Shown piece after piece: positions 46,719-58,900 of a DNA stretch of 64,000 nucleotides. The notes below the pieces were generated by a model, which was given only the letters and a program-made list of their open reading frames with translations, ran no database searches and was not told the origin of the DNA. Position numbers and translations under genes: made by a program. This DNA comes from Nigrospora sphaerica (taxonomy: Eukaryota; Ascomycota; Sordariomycetes; Amphisphaeriales; Apiosporaceae), in contig JAGVVL010000027.1 of the NCBI GenBank assembly GCA_018287875.1, positions 1,178,001 to 1,242,000 on the forward strand, written 5' to 3'. Position 1 is the stretch's first letter; each line of letters begins with the position of its first letter.

Positions 46719-48576
46719 ACGTAGATGTCGGGTCAGTCGTGCATGTGGGTCAGTCGTGCACTTTTCAGCACCTTGTCGATGAGTCAGTCAATTACACAAC
46801 CGCAACAACTTAAATCAATTCAAACCAACCGGAATCCGAGTCTCCGGAGGTTTCTACATCCATTTCACAAGTACGCGCATTATGACCGGTGTTTCCGCAT
46901 ATACCACAGCGCTGTTCGCGCGGTTGCGCCCTCCTCGTGCGACTACTATTCGCACGCGTTTCCTCCCTAACTGCGTGTTTACGTCTTTCTGATCTAAAAG
47001 ATCTTGTCCCTCGCCGATACTAAGAGCGCCTCCTTGCCTTATATGAGCTTTCTTTGCCCCACGACGCTTAGCTAGGCTGATATTCGCCTCTCGAAGGTTA
47101 CGGTTCTCAGCCTTTAGGAGGGCATTCTCGTGCATTATCGCCATTGTACCCTTCGCAATCTGGTCAACTGCCGATAAAATCGGTGTTGGAGAGCTCCCCT
47201 GGTGATGGCGGACTCGGCTTTTAATAAAGTCAGTCTGCGAGGTCGCCTCGGTCGGGTTGTGTGGCGTCTGAGAGGTCCATGGGGTGGTCACAGCTGGGAG
47301 GGTTCCAGTCGGCGAAGGCGTCGATAACTTCACATCGAGCTTCGATATGATCCTGTCTGGATCGAGAGGCAGTAAACCGGCCCCGTAGAATCCGGCCTTG
47401 ATGTTTTCGTGCGTAAAAACCTTTGAAAACGCGGCTTGGAAGGCGATAAGGAACTCGGCCTTCGTGATGTGGTTCACATACGCCTTCATAAGCCCTTCGA
47501 TTTCGCGACCGTATGCCCGCTTCAATGGACCAAAACAACCAACGTCAAGTGGCTGGAGGATATGCGATGAGTGCGGAGGCATAGAGACAGTGATGATGTT
47601 TTTCTCTTTGCAGAAAGCTTGGAATTCGGCCGAAACGTGGCTCTCATGCCCATCGATGACTAGCATCCGATATAGGCCCTTCGCACGCACGGCTGTGTGT
47701 TTATCGAAGTGCCGAATCCAGTCTAGGCCTGTCTCGTTGTTGGTCCATCCATTCAAGGTAGGTTTAATGACCCAGTCGCGTGGTAAGGAGCTGTCGGCGT
47801 ACCAGTTCGCGAGGTGGTAGACGCCTTTCACTGCTATGAACGGCGGGACGCACCAGCCGTTCGCACACACGCCCTGGATCACGGTGACCCATTCCCGATT
47901 GCCAGGCTGGACCTTCTTCCGTTTCCTGTCGCGATTAGCGCCCGTCACGACCATCGAGGACGCGATCTGGCCTATCATGAAGCCGGTCTCGTCGAAGTTG
48001 TATAGATCGTCGTCGAGGATACCGTATTTCGCCTTTAGGTTGCTAAAAAGCGCGAACCAGCCCGCGATTTTCTCAGGGTCTTCGCAGAGGGCTCTCTGGT
48101 AGTCGTATACACGCGAAAGACGCGTCTTTAGCTCTTGTTGTCGCGCGACGAGGGTTGAGGCCCAGCGCGTCCCGACGCGCGACGCGTCGCGTGCCGCGAG
48201 GATGTTATTCGCCATATCGTCAACATCGCTAAGCCGCGGCGCAAACCCCGCGAATCCAGGTCAATGACATATTTAACAATTGCCTCCTCTTCTAGTTTCG
48301 TTAATCGAGCACTGGCAGAGCGGGTGTCCTGTCGGGCGCGTTTTCCTTTCATTCTATCGAGAAGGGTGGATAGAGGGACATTGAAGATTTTTGCGGCACG
48401 TCGGTTAGATAAAGTAGGATCCGTTCGAATTGCCTGGACCGCCAGGTTCATTTGAGACTCTCTCGAAGGGTTTCCCATGCTTATTGATGGAGTTGTGTAG
48501 AGTTGAAGTTGAGATGGTGGAAATTAGTAAGAAGTGCACGACTGACCCACATGCACGACTGACCCGACATCTACGT
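46719..48576 (-). mobile_element. Complete pogo/Fot1-like DNA transposon (1858 bp)
   Basis: Perfect 45-bp terminal inverted repeats occur at 46719-46763 and 48532-48576, starting ACGTAGATGTCGGGTCAG. They are flanked by TA at 46717-46718 and 48577-48578, the target duplication of the Tc1/mariner superfamily. Each terminal repeat contains GGGTCAGTCGTGCA twice, 16 bp apart, a likely transposase-binding duplication. One gene fills the element on the minus strand. Identical ends indicate a young insertion. Confidence 0.93.
46854..48478 (-). CDS. pogo/Fot1 transposase, one apparent frameshift
   Basis: The start is the ATG at 48478 (MGNPSRESQMNLAVQAI). The N-terminal psq-type helix-turn-helix (NRRAAKIFNVPLSTLLDRM) is followed by a CENP-B-like second domain. 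After one break at the C run 48246-48249 (plus strand) comes the DDE core: NFDETGFM, LVIDGHESHVS and LQPLDVGCFGPLKRAY supply the three acidic residues. The C-terminal tail is coiled and basic (ENALLKAENRNLREA, RRGAKK). It cuts and pastes its own element at TA sites. About 540 residues once the break is closed by one base, the usual length for the family. Confidence 0.9.
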
Positions 48577-48578
48577 TA

Positions 48579-49169
48579 ACACATGATGTTTCTGGCAGTC
48601 TCAAGGTACACAAGTACCTTGACACGCATAGACCATCCCTCCTACCAGTGTCCACCGCTTGTCCTATCGGTCCACAGCTACCAGCCCCATAACATCGATC
48701 GTTGTTTGCTACTATGTACGCACCCGTGGAAATTGGTTGCTGTCTGAGACAATTTTTATGTATCCAACTAACAAAACCGAGGGATATTTGTGGTGCAGCT
48801 CCTCGCCGCCGATCAGGAGGGCCATGACGCTTCGATCGAATGGACAAACCTAACTAAACACGATAATTCATTCGAGAATTTCCCGTCGAGATTCTCCTGG
48901 TTGCAGTACACTGCAACCCATAGTCAATACAAAGCGCACTAGTGCCCCGTCTTCGCTCGGCCTCGCACTCCTCCCGCCCCTACTCCTCTTCTCTCTACAT
49001 TTTCTCGTTGGCACGTATCCGATAGCGCGATGTCCGCCGATGGATTATCAGACAGACTTACAATCCCTGAGGCTGGCGACACGAAACTGGGATTCGACAG
49101 CTTCACATCTTATCCATCCCACTCACGACGCGGTAGAACCTCGCCCGTTCAGCCTTATCTCTTCTGAGT
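48579..49169. other. Intergenic with repeat copy and palindrome
   Basis: Holds the repeat 48591-48690 and a near-perfect palindrome at 48899-48918 (GGTTGCAGT, AC, ACTGCAACC). No gene is seen. Confidence 0.5.
48591..48690 (+). repeat. Direct repeat flanking the pogo element, right copy
   Basis: This is the partner of 46283-46380; it begins 14 bp past the transposon end. Confidence 0.7.
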
Positions 49170-50299
49170 CTACTTTGCTAACAACGCCAGCGAAAACAAC
49201 AAGGAATGGATAAAGAGTGAAAGTTTCGCGGAGACGCGATCACATATCTTTGATCTTGACGCTGATGTATTCCTGTTTTCTATTCTTCCTTTACTCCTCG
49301 CCACCTTTCGAATTCTTCCACGAACCGGCGTAATGATGCACTGTAAGCTTTCGTCCAACTTCTTATCCCCGTGCTGTTGGTTCATTGAATCTGCAAAGGC
49401 ATAATCCGGCACCACCAAGACGTCGCCAATGAGCCTCGGTTCCAAGACATGAGATATCTCCGTATTCCCGACCGTCTCATTGAGCATTCTTGTCAGGCTC
49501 TTCAGGATCCCACGTGTCAACATTCGCGGCCCCGAAACATCAACGATATCGTCAAGCATTCCAAGCTTCAGATCTTGCACCTGGACTCCATGCTCTTGAG
49601 CCTTCGCGACTAGTCCATCTAGGCAGTCATCAACAGCCACCATCATATGCGGTGACTTCGGCTTCGCCATAATCGTCCAGCTGGCAAATTGGCAAACCCA
49701 TATATCCACATCAAACTCCAAACCAACAAATATACTGGCCTGGGATTTATATTGATCCGGAATCCACTCGTCGACTGGTGCTTCGCAAGATACATCCAAA
49801 TCATTCCAGATCCCGCCGTATTCGTAAAGAATAAGGTAGCGGAGCAGGTCGGCCTTGATGATTGGAATTGCGATGGCGAGGAAGTTGTTGACTATGTCTG
49901 GATGTGATGCGAAGTGTTCCTTTACAAACTCATCGCCTGAATCATCTGTCATGAATTTGATTTCGATGCCTGGATTTTTGGAGACGCAAGAGTCGACAAA
50001 AGATTTGAGTTCGTCCTTTAATCCGGCAGGCCCGGGTTTGTACCAGAGCTTCTGCGGTATCGAGGTTGCGGTATTAGTTGACTGGGGGATGGTATCAGGA
50101 CGGTCGTGGTTGCTTGCGATAAAGAAGCCAGATGCGGCTGTACCAGAGGCGAGACACCGCCGGTTATCCATGCCGAAGGACCATGAAGACGTATAGTTAA
50201 AGAGCATACTGCAAGCAAGCTGAAAGCACCGAGCAGCTTCGCTATCATCCGATGTCGAATGGTCAAATTCATGTTGGTGTATTGCTGGAACTGATACAT
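49170..50299 (-). CDS. GT32 (Och1-like) glycosyltransferase
   Basis: The start is the ATG at 50299; 50272 and 50248 are alternatives. A signal-anchor follows (MIAKLLGAFSLLAVCS), then a break at the A run 50199-50201 that one base repairs, then NYTSSWSFGM. The catalytic domain has IPQKLWYKPG, IPIIKADLLRYLILYEYGG and IWNDLD, where the last gives the DxD metal/nucleotide-sugar site of the sugar-binding DXD family. The C-terminus ends in a hydrophobic stretch (LSLFIHSLLFSLALLAK), a second possible membrane segment. It is a type II membrane protein, probably Golgi, transferring mannose or another sugar to glycans. About 375 residues. The acceptor is unknown. Confidence 0.85.
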
Positions 50300-50716
50300 A
50301 AAGGTGTTGGAAGCAACGCGCCATGGAGCAAGGGGACGGAAGATTCACAGCGAGAACTAAAAATGTCGGACAGCAGGTTCGGTAACTACCTGCGCCTAGC
50401 TCGGCTAATATTCCAAAAATACGCCCTCTGTCCGAACCCAGACGAGGCTAAGCGCCCCTGTGCAGGGATATAACTGCATTGCAAGGGATTTGGCCAATGA
50501 AAACTGGCGTCACTTCGACCTATCGTCTCCCTTATCTCGCTTCGTTTGAACCCGGTAACCAGTGCATATTACGGCAATTCTATTGGCTAAGCTCACCCCC
50601 ACCAAAGAGCCAACCCCCAAACGGCCAGAGGTCAAGATGACCTCACGCGATGGCAACACTACGGATCAATTGAATTATCTCAACAGCCACAATACCTACG
50701 CACAAGCAGACTGATC

Positions 50717-52298
50717 TCAAGAGACTATGATGCAGTCTTCTACCTCAGAATCGACTTCTTCGTCCGATCCGTCTATGCGGACAGCTTCAGATTCCGCAGT
50801 GACCGTACCCCCTGCATCTTCAGGGGTCGACATCTCCTCCTTAACTTTGCGCACCTCCAGCATCGTCACGAAACGGTCCTGAGCGGTTGGCTGAACCTTG
50901 CGCTGTTTCTGGGGCTTCTGGCGATCCAGCGCTGCAGCCAATTGGTCTCGTTCGTGCTTCAGACTGGAGATCTCAGCGGTCGCTTGGTCCAAGGCCTTGC
51001 CAGCCTTCCGAAACACCTGGCGTAGCGTTGCGTTGTTATAGACTGGATCAACACCACCAAGGTCCCGGTGGATTACGCTGATCTGACGTGAAGTCCTCGG
51101 TGTCTTAACCTCTAGAGCAGACATCTGCGACGGCAGAGGTCCTCCCTTGGCTGCGGAACACACCAATTTGACCCCTCTGGCCTGTCGCGGTCATGCTGCC
51201 TCGCCAGTCGGCTATTAAGCGGCTTGCTGGGGTCCCTTGGATAGATACCGGTCGCTCTCCAGCCTGTGGCAATATGCTCTGGTGTCAGAGCCTCCTTGCG
51301 AGTCTTGTTCCAGGCCTCCAGAAACTCTGGCTTCTTTGGAGTCAGTGTTAAGCTGGTGAGGCAGGCGTCACGTAGGTATTTCCGATAAGCTCGCTTCAAC
51401 ACTGAGAAAGGGCCTAGATCTAACGGCTGCAGCACTTGAGAAGTATGAGCTGGTAAAAAGTTGAGCCAGACGCGTGCCTCGAAACAGGTCATCATGAACT
51501 CCTCAGCGCAGTGGCTTGCGTGGCCGTCGAGGATGAGGTGCCGCCACTGTTTAGGGTCTTCTGGAGCCGTCAGAGGCACGAATATCTGCTTCAGCCAGCG
51601 CAGCGCAATTGAATTGCTGGTCCAGCCAGCCTGTGAGGCTTCAAAAGACCAGCTTTCGAGGTCCTGCTCGTCGACTTGAGAGTTGAACCACTGCTGTTGA
51701 ACTGCCTTGCCCTTGAAAATCACTAGCGGAGGCAGCGCGCGGCCAGTGGCAGAGATTGCTTCCAGAGAGGTCGTCCACTCGCCTCGAGGCGTATCCATGG
51801 CGGAGATCTGGCTCATAGCGGCAGGTCCGATAACGAAGGGGCAGTCTCCAAGGCCAATCTGAGCACCTATCTCATCGAAGTTCCAGGTGTGCTCTAGTGA
51901 GATGCTGGCGAGGTCTTCGTGGGCCAGCCTTTCGAAGAACTCCTCAATATTGGCGTGAGAGGCGTCGTTGAGGCGTTGAAAATCCATGCCTGTGGAAACC
52001 GGTGTCTTCACCTGCGGCCAGCGCTTAAAGAACCGGTGATTCCAGCGTTTTCCAAGGCGGCGGTGGCTTCCGGAGGTGTTGAGGGTGGACTGGGCGAATT
52101 GACGAAAGCGGCCGTGTGTTGGAGCCCAGCCAAGGCGGCCTTGAAGCAACACCCACGCCACAAGCTGGCGCTCTTGCTCCTCAGTGAGGGCTTTGTGATG
52201 CTCCTGGGCATGCCTTTTCAGAGGCTTGCAATTGAATCTGGCAGTCAACCAGTGCCTGGTGACGTTGTATTGCTTGGCGACTGAGCGGATTGATTGAC
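50717..52298 (-). pseudogene. pogo transposase, residues 18 onward (split gene)
   Basis: Read rightwards to left from the insertion point, the protein continues SIRSVAKQYNVTRHWLTARF (HTH), then EEQERQLVAWVLLQGRLGWA (CENP-B-type domain). The DDE residues lie in NFDEIGAQIG, LILDGHASHCAEEF and LQPLDLGPFSVLKRAY. One missing base at the C run 51172-51175 (plus strand) shifts it to KLVCSAAKGGPLPSQ and a C-terminal coiled coil (DQATAEISSLKHERDQLAAA), ending at the stop 50717-50719 with an acidic tail. The first 17 codons are 7.6 kb away at 59916-59966. Disrupted by the retrotransposon, so it cannot make a normal transposase. Confidence 0.9.
52294..52298 (+). repeat. Gypsy target-site duplication, left (TTGAC)
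   Basis: Identical to 59916-59920, directly outside the two LTRs. Confidence 0.95.
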
Positions 52299-52481
52299 TG
52301 ATACGTGGCGGGGGTAGGTAACAGATAATAAGGTGCGGTATCCTTGTCAAGGAGGGTCCTGCTACCCCACCTACCTAGTTGGGATATCGCACCATAGATA
52401 GTTTCCTGCCCTGACATCCACTTCGTGGCCGGCGGACGGAATACATCATCTTTCCCCTTCACCCCAGTCTTCACCATATCA
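52299..52481 (+). repeat. Gypsy 5' LTR (183 bp)
   Basis: It runs TGATACGTGG to CACCATATCA and differs from the 3' LTR by one G in a G run (52354-52356 versus 59787-59790). Near-identity indicates very recent insertion. Confidence 0.95.
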
Positions 52482-52483
52482 AA

Positions 52484-52490
52484 TGGTAGC
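52484..52490 (+). other. Probable primer-binding site
   Basis: TGGTAGC two bases after the 5' LTR matches the 3' end complement of initiator methionine tRNA. Only seven bases match, so this is moderate. Confidence 0.55.
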
Positions 52491-52567
52491 ATCTCTTTTC
52501 GGTCATTGAGACCCATTTCATCGATTTCAGCATCACGTAGACGTCCAGATCATCGTGTCCGACGCCT

Positions 52568-52690
52568 ATGACGAAGCCGCAAGTCCGTTCCATCGTGACG
52601 ATCATCAACGGAGTCCCAGAGGCGAAGTTGACGATCCGCATCGAAGGACACCAACCGGTTGAGGATCCTCGCGTCGCACCGGTCCTCTAA
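52568..52690 (+). other. Small leader frame of the gypsy element, 40 codons
   Basis: ATG to TAA frame starting MTKPQVRSIVTIINGVPEAK in the leader before Gag. The 17-base word GGAGTCCCAGAGGCGAA in it (52610) recurs at 52704. Whether it is translated is unknown; it could be an upstream regulatory frame or a remnant. Confidence 0.35.
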
Positions 52691-52959
52691 ACAAGCGCAT
52701 CAAGGAGTCCCAGAGGCGAATTGAGCGTGTCGATTAGAGCAACACCATCACAACCACTGTCTGTTGCAGTTGCTACTTGAGAGCTGCTCTCGAGTAATAA
52801 TTCCAACGCGCCAAACGCAGAGGACAACACTAACCTATTCACTCCACGATAAACGCTTCCGCACCGCAAATAACAAGTCCACAGCCGACATCTTCCCTTT
52901 CACACTCCATCAAATACTTCATCATCAAGCCAATCAAGCGCTGTGTGTGCCTGCCAGCC

Positions 52960-55900
52960 ATGGCAGCCTCGAGCGGAGGACAGCAGAACATACCGGAGAT
53001 GTCGACAGAGACAAGGTTCCAACGTCTAAAGCAGAACAAGCCAACTGCTTCCTCGCGAAGTAAAAGCAGACCGCGTGTTTCAGACAACGTTGGTAACCGA
53101 CCTGATAACCCGGAAGGTGAAGAGGGATCCGAAGGAGACGAGTCACTACATTTCGCATTCAACGAGATTGCACGTGTATCGAGTGATATACCGCAACGGC
53201 CTGATGATCTGAAAGCCGACAAGAAGACGATTCGGTACCTTGCACAGCGACAGGACGCCACTCAACTTAAACTGGAACGACTGGAGGAGATCAGCAACCA
53301 GCGTCACGAGCAAGTCATGGGAATGATGGCCGAGATCAAGAACATGATATCGGGGCGATCCACCCCGGGACAGAGCACCGGCGACGGAGCCGTTGACACA
53401 GCTACGGCTGCTGAATCCGCCCCGACGCTATTCCCCATGCCAACAGTCACACAGGCCCCGGACGGCAACCGACACTCACCAATTTCCAGACGGTCGGAGG
53501 ACTTTTACAATGCGTCTCCAGTCCGTCGCTTCGTCCAGAAGAGCCAAGCCCAACCTCAAAACACGTTCCAACCTCGGCGCGACTACGGAGACGCCCTTCA
53601 TAACCGAATGAAGGATATACCTAGAGAATTCACGCAAGCGCAAGGATTGCAGGGACTGAGTGCTTTTGACCGACAGAATCCTCATGACCATGACCGAAAC
53701 CCTTACCGTCAAGATCCTTTCAGCCATCGGTACCCTGAAGAGAACGACCGATCCGGGCGGCAGGATACTCCATACAGTGCCCCTGGTATTTCGGCCGGCG
53801 GCCGACGCCTCAAGCGAGACGACATTGGCATCTTCGATCCCTACTATCCAGACCCAACGGACGAAGGACTGGTCATGACCGGCAAGGACGTGGTGTACAC
53901 CGACGTCTACCAGTTCTCGGAGAATATTCGGACATACCTGGAAGATGCCAGCATGCGAGCCTCTTATGAACAACAGATCATCCACATGTGGTTGACGTTA
54001 CTTGGCGGCAAGGCCCGAACGTGGTGGTCAAACCAAGTACGTGGAGAGGACAGAGCCTTGTGGAGAAGCAGAGGCTTGATGCATATGCTTGGACAGCTGG
54101 AGCGCCGCTTCAGTCCAGACATTGGCGTGGCGTCTCGTAAGTTTAACCAGTCTTACTTGACTATTCGGGACGTCGCCAAAGATGAGGCTGCTCTGGACAA
54201 GTTCTTCAGCACAAAGCTTCGGCACGCGAGAGCAATGCGCATCTACCAAGTGGAAACCAACAACTGGCTGGGAGCAGTCCACAACATTTGGGAGTCCTGT
54301 GGACCCGAGATCAAGCAATACTTGAGGGCTCCAGCTCAGTATGACACCTTGGAAAGCTACCTCCAGCTGGTGGAACATCAGGGTCCAGCCATCGCGAGTC
54401 TAGCATGGCAGCTCTACCCCAATACGCCCCCAAGAACAGTCTGACCAACAGACGCCTTGACTACGGCGGCGGTGGCGCTAGACCGTTCACTTGGAAGGAG
54501 CATCATCAGGGACGTCAAGACAACCAATACCGGAGCAATCGGTACCCACGGGACAGCCAGCGAGACCGTTCAGGTGACGACTATGCAAAGAAACGCATCA
54601 CCGACGAGCGTCGGATGCTTCCAGCCCCGAAAACAGACGAGACGGTCGCACGGACCGTGACCCACGCGAGGGGATCGCAAGCCGTACCGCGACAGGGATC
54701 GCAAGCCGTACTATGACAAGGACCGGCGGTATCCCGACAAGCGTCGAGATAACCAACAACAGGCAAGGGTCTACGTGGCAGACGACCGAGAGCCCCAGGA
54801 TGACGACGCCCACGGCAAGGGCGACTCCAGTGAGTCCCATGGCGGCGTCAGCGATCTCGACAGCCTGAGAAGTTCCGATGATGAAGAGGAACGCGAGGCC
54901 GGATACATGGTGGAACAAGTGTTGGATATCAAGGTCATCTGTCACCGCTGTCTGGCAAAGTTTGGCAACCGGCATCTGTTGCGATCTCATGTCGAAAAGT
55001 GTCGACGAGCTGGCAAGATCAAAGACCAGTACATCAACGTCAACAAGCCGTCCGCTGACCCAGCTCGACGAACCTGCGGGTACTGCAGTGAAACTCACGG
55101 CTCGCGAAACAGACTATTCGCACATCTGGAAGCGGGATGCCCAGCCCAGCCTTCACACTCCGAAAGCTCCGCCGAGGTGACGTATGGATCGTGTGATCTA
55201 CCTGTTGAGGCTGTAAACACACCGACTGGAACCAAGGTGCGAAGGGCACCGAGGCTCGACGACCGGCATTCCGCCAAGCTCAGTTACACCTACCTACGTG
55301 TCAAGGCACGACCCCGACCGGACGCGCAAGACGTGGAGATCTGTTGTGACCCAGGCTCCGGACGAACTATTGTTGGGCAAAACTTCCTCAAGACACTGGA
55401 ACATACTATCGAGACAAGGCACGCAACACTGAGTGGCGTTGGCAAAGGCAAAACGAAGGTCACTGAGTGGGCTAAGTTTTCAGTCTACTTGCCAGGCAAG
55501 GGAGTTTCGGGCCCTGAGATCATGAGGTTTGACCTTGAGGGATGGGTTCTGCCGGAGCTGGCTCCTAACCTCCTCATTGGCAACATGCTTCTGGACCCTC
55601 ACGCGACAGTCATCAACTACGCGACACACACCCTTAATTTCCAGAAACTGCAGTTCCAAGTCTTGTTCCAGGTCCAGCTGACAGCAAACCCTTGTGTCCG
55701 ACGAGTTGAGAATAAGAAGAAGGTCATCATCATGCCAGCTGAGACGGTGTACCTGGCAGCGGAGTACAAAGCGTTACCAAGCGACCGGGATTTTGTGTTC
55801 GAAGCCAGCCATGTCGTCGCAGTCAACAGTTTGATTGATGGCAAGACCCCACAAGTCGTGGTGGCCACGAACACTACCGATGAGCCAGTCGTTGTCCGGA

Positions 55901-58900
55901 AACATGCTAAGTTGGGCATGATTAAAGAAAAAGACACGATACACGGAGCCTTCGCAAGCACCTGGAAGGCAGCATTCTCCGCGCTGGCGGTAGCCGCGAT
56001 GATGCCAACGCAGGCGACTGGCATGAATACAGACCTTGGTGATGGCATGGCAATGGCCACACAGACCGCTCCTGTCTATCCAGGCGCTGAGTTCAACCTG
56101 ACCCCTTTGATACACGCAATTGCCACAGATTCAATCGCTGACCTTGACACCTGCCAACAAACGGACATGACGGCTCTGGCCACTGCAGCACCGACGATCC
56201 CGACCGACCGACCGTCCGAGCGACCGACCGATACTCCTCTCTCGGATGCTGTATACAACATGATAAATGCAGCCTCTGAATCGGCGATGGAAGCCCCTGG
56301 CGTGCAGGACCTTCGCCGAGATGAACGGACCACCGCATTGGGCATTCACAAGCCTGTCGATGTCCCGGAGATTCGGACGCCCGAGGGTGTCTACATCTAC
56401 GCCGCGGATTCAGCGTTTGCTCACAGACTGAAGAAGGTCGTCGCTGACGTCCCGAAGCTGTGGGTCGATAAGGGACCGATTGATGTTCCCTTGGAAGACC
56501 AAATGAAAATTCCCCTTGTTGACGGCTGGCAGAACCACAAGCTCAATTCCAGACCCTATCCTCTAAGCGCCAAAGACCGCAAGCTACTTGACGAGGTCTA
56601 TGACAAGCTCCATGCTCAGGGACGGATGAGTTTCGTTACACAGCCGACGCCATTCGCGCACCCCGTCTTTGTGGTCCACCGAACCCACGCGGAGGGAAAG
56701 GAGTTGACGCAACAGCAGAAGGGCCGCGCTGTGGTTGACCTGCGAGCCTTGAACAAGGTCGCAGTTCCCGACAACTATCCACTGCCCTTACAAGCGGAAG
56801 TCATTTCCAGCATTCGCGGTCGCAAGTTCGTGTCCATTCTGGATGCGACCGGCTTTTTCACCAATTTCTCGTCCACCCGGCCTTTCGCAACAGGTTCACC
56901 ATGGTCACAGCCAGAGGATTGGAGCAATCGCACGTTGCCATGATGGGCTTCCGAAATAGCCCAGCATACGCCCAGCGGTTCATGGATCGACTGCTTGACG
57001 ACCACAAGGATTACTGCCGGGCCTTCATTGACGACATCGTGGTCTTCTCAGAGACGATGGAGGACCATATCCGACACCTCACGAACATCTTCAACCTCTT
57101 CGCGTCAAAGAACATTGCCTTTTCCCCGCAAAAGAGCCATCTGGGCTACCCTTCTATCGAGCTCCTCGGATTCAAGGTGGACAGTCTTGGCATGGCTACA
57201 ACGGCACAACGGTTGGAGGCATTAGGCAAGCTGGCATTCCCAAAGAACTTGACAGCCCTCGAGCAATACCTGGGTGCGACCGGTTTCCTCCGACATCTCA
57301 TTCCGTACTACGCGCAGCTCGCGGAACCTCTCCAGAAGCGCAAGACACAGTTGTTGGCGGCAGGTCGAGCCACGGGTGAAACACCGGCTGGGAATCCAGG
57401 CAAACGACAAGCATACTGTCGTAGAACGCTCTTCGAGCCGTCACCTTAGGAACTGGCCTCGTTTGAGGAACTCCAGAAGGCTTTGACATCGCACAACATG
57501 GTCTACCATCACGACCCCAATCGACAGTTGTACGTCCAGGTTGACGGATCCCTGGAGAGAGGTTTTGGCGTCATGCTTTTCCACACCACGCCGTCTTACC
57601 GCTGGACACCCGGAACACCTATTCCGTCGACAGAGGTCCAACCTGTTATGTTCATGAGTCGAAGCTTGACGCCCGCTGAGCAACGATATGGCCCATCCGA
57701 GCTTGAGGTGGCAGCATTGGTTTGGGCCTCCAAAAGGGCCAGGACGGTCATCCAATCCTGCAACGAGCCACCGGTCGTTTTGACAGACCACTCCGCCACG
57801 AAGGGCATCGTCGAGCAGACGTCGCTGAACACAACTAGCACAGATCGCGCCAACAGACGTCTGGTCAACGCGTCCATTTACTTGTCGCAATACCAGTACC
57901 GTGTCTTCCATCTGGCAGGACGTCTCAATTTGGTACCGGATGCGCTGTCGCGCCTAAAGACGAAAGACGACCAGCCCGAGGACGACGGGGTGATCCTTGA
58001 CGACATTTGGCTGACGACCGAGGCCTTGATGGACGACAATCTCCGACGCGGAATAGCTGAGGCTTATGGCAAAGACACACACTGGCGTCCCATTCTGGAC
58101 GAACTGCGACAACCAGCAAACGAGGTCGTCAGTGAGGACACTGACCAGATCTTCCGTCGCCCCGGATACATGTTTGAGATCGTTAACGGACTCCTGTACC
58201 ATGTTGGACAACACTCTCAAGGTAGACGCCTCTGTGTCCCACAGGCAATGGCCCAGCAATTCCTAGAGGCCGCGCACGACGATAAGCATCATTTCGGACA
58301 GAACCGAATGCTCAAGGAACTGGACGGACTGGCCATTCGCAGGAAAACGTACATGGTCAAGAAATACGTCCAGCACTGTCCTGTTTGCGAAGTTAATCAG
58401 ACCGATCGGAACAGACCGGCGGGCGATTATCAGCCAATTCGACACGAGCCCGTGCCCATGAAGACCATCGCGATCGATTTCATCGTCGGATTACCCAGCG
58501 TGGACAACAAGGGAACACCCTGGCAGCTGAAGACGGACCATGCCCAATACGACCAGCTGATGACGGTCTCCTGCCCTGTTTCCAAGCGGACAGCCTTGAT
58601 CCCTGGACATGCCACCTACACCGCGAGGGACTGGGGAACCGCACTCACGCAGTTCCTGGTGCTGGCAGACTGGGGCATCCTTCGGGCATCGTGTCCGACC
58701 GAGATCGGAAGTTCACATCGGAGTTCTGGAAAGGATTGTGGTCCTCACTGGGAACCAAGCTTTTGATGACAACGGCATACCACCCACAAGCTGACGGCCT
58801 GTCGGAACGGAAGAACCAGACAGTCGAGATTGCCGTCCGCTGCCACCAGTTTGAGCACCCAGATGAGCCTTGGATTGACGTCATCCCCAGCCTTCAGTGG

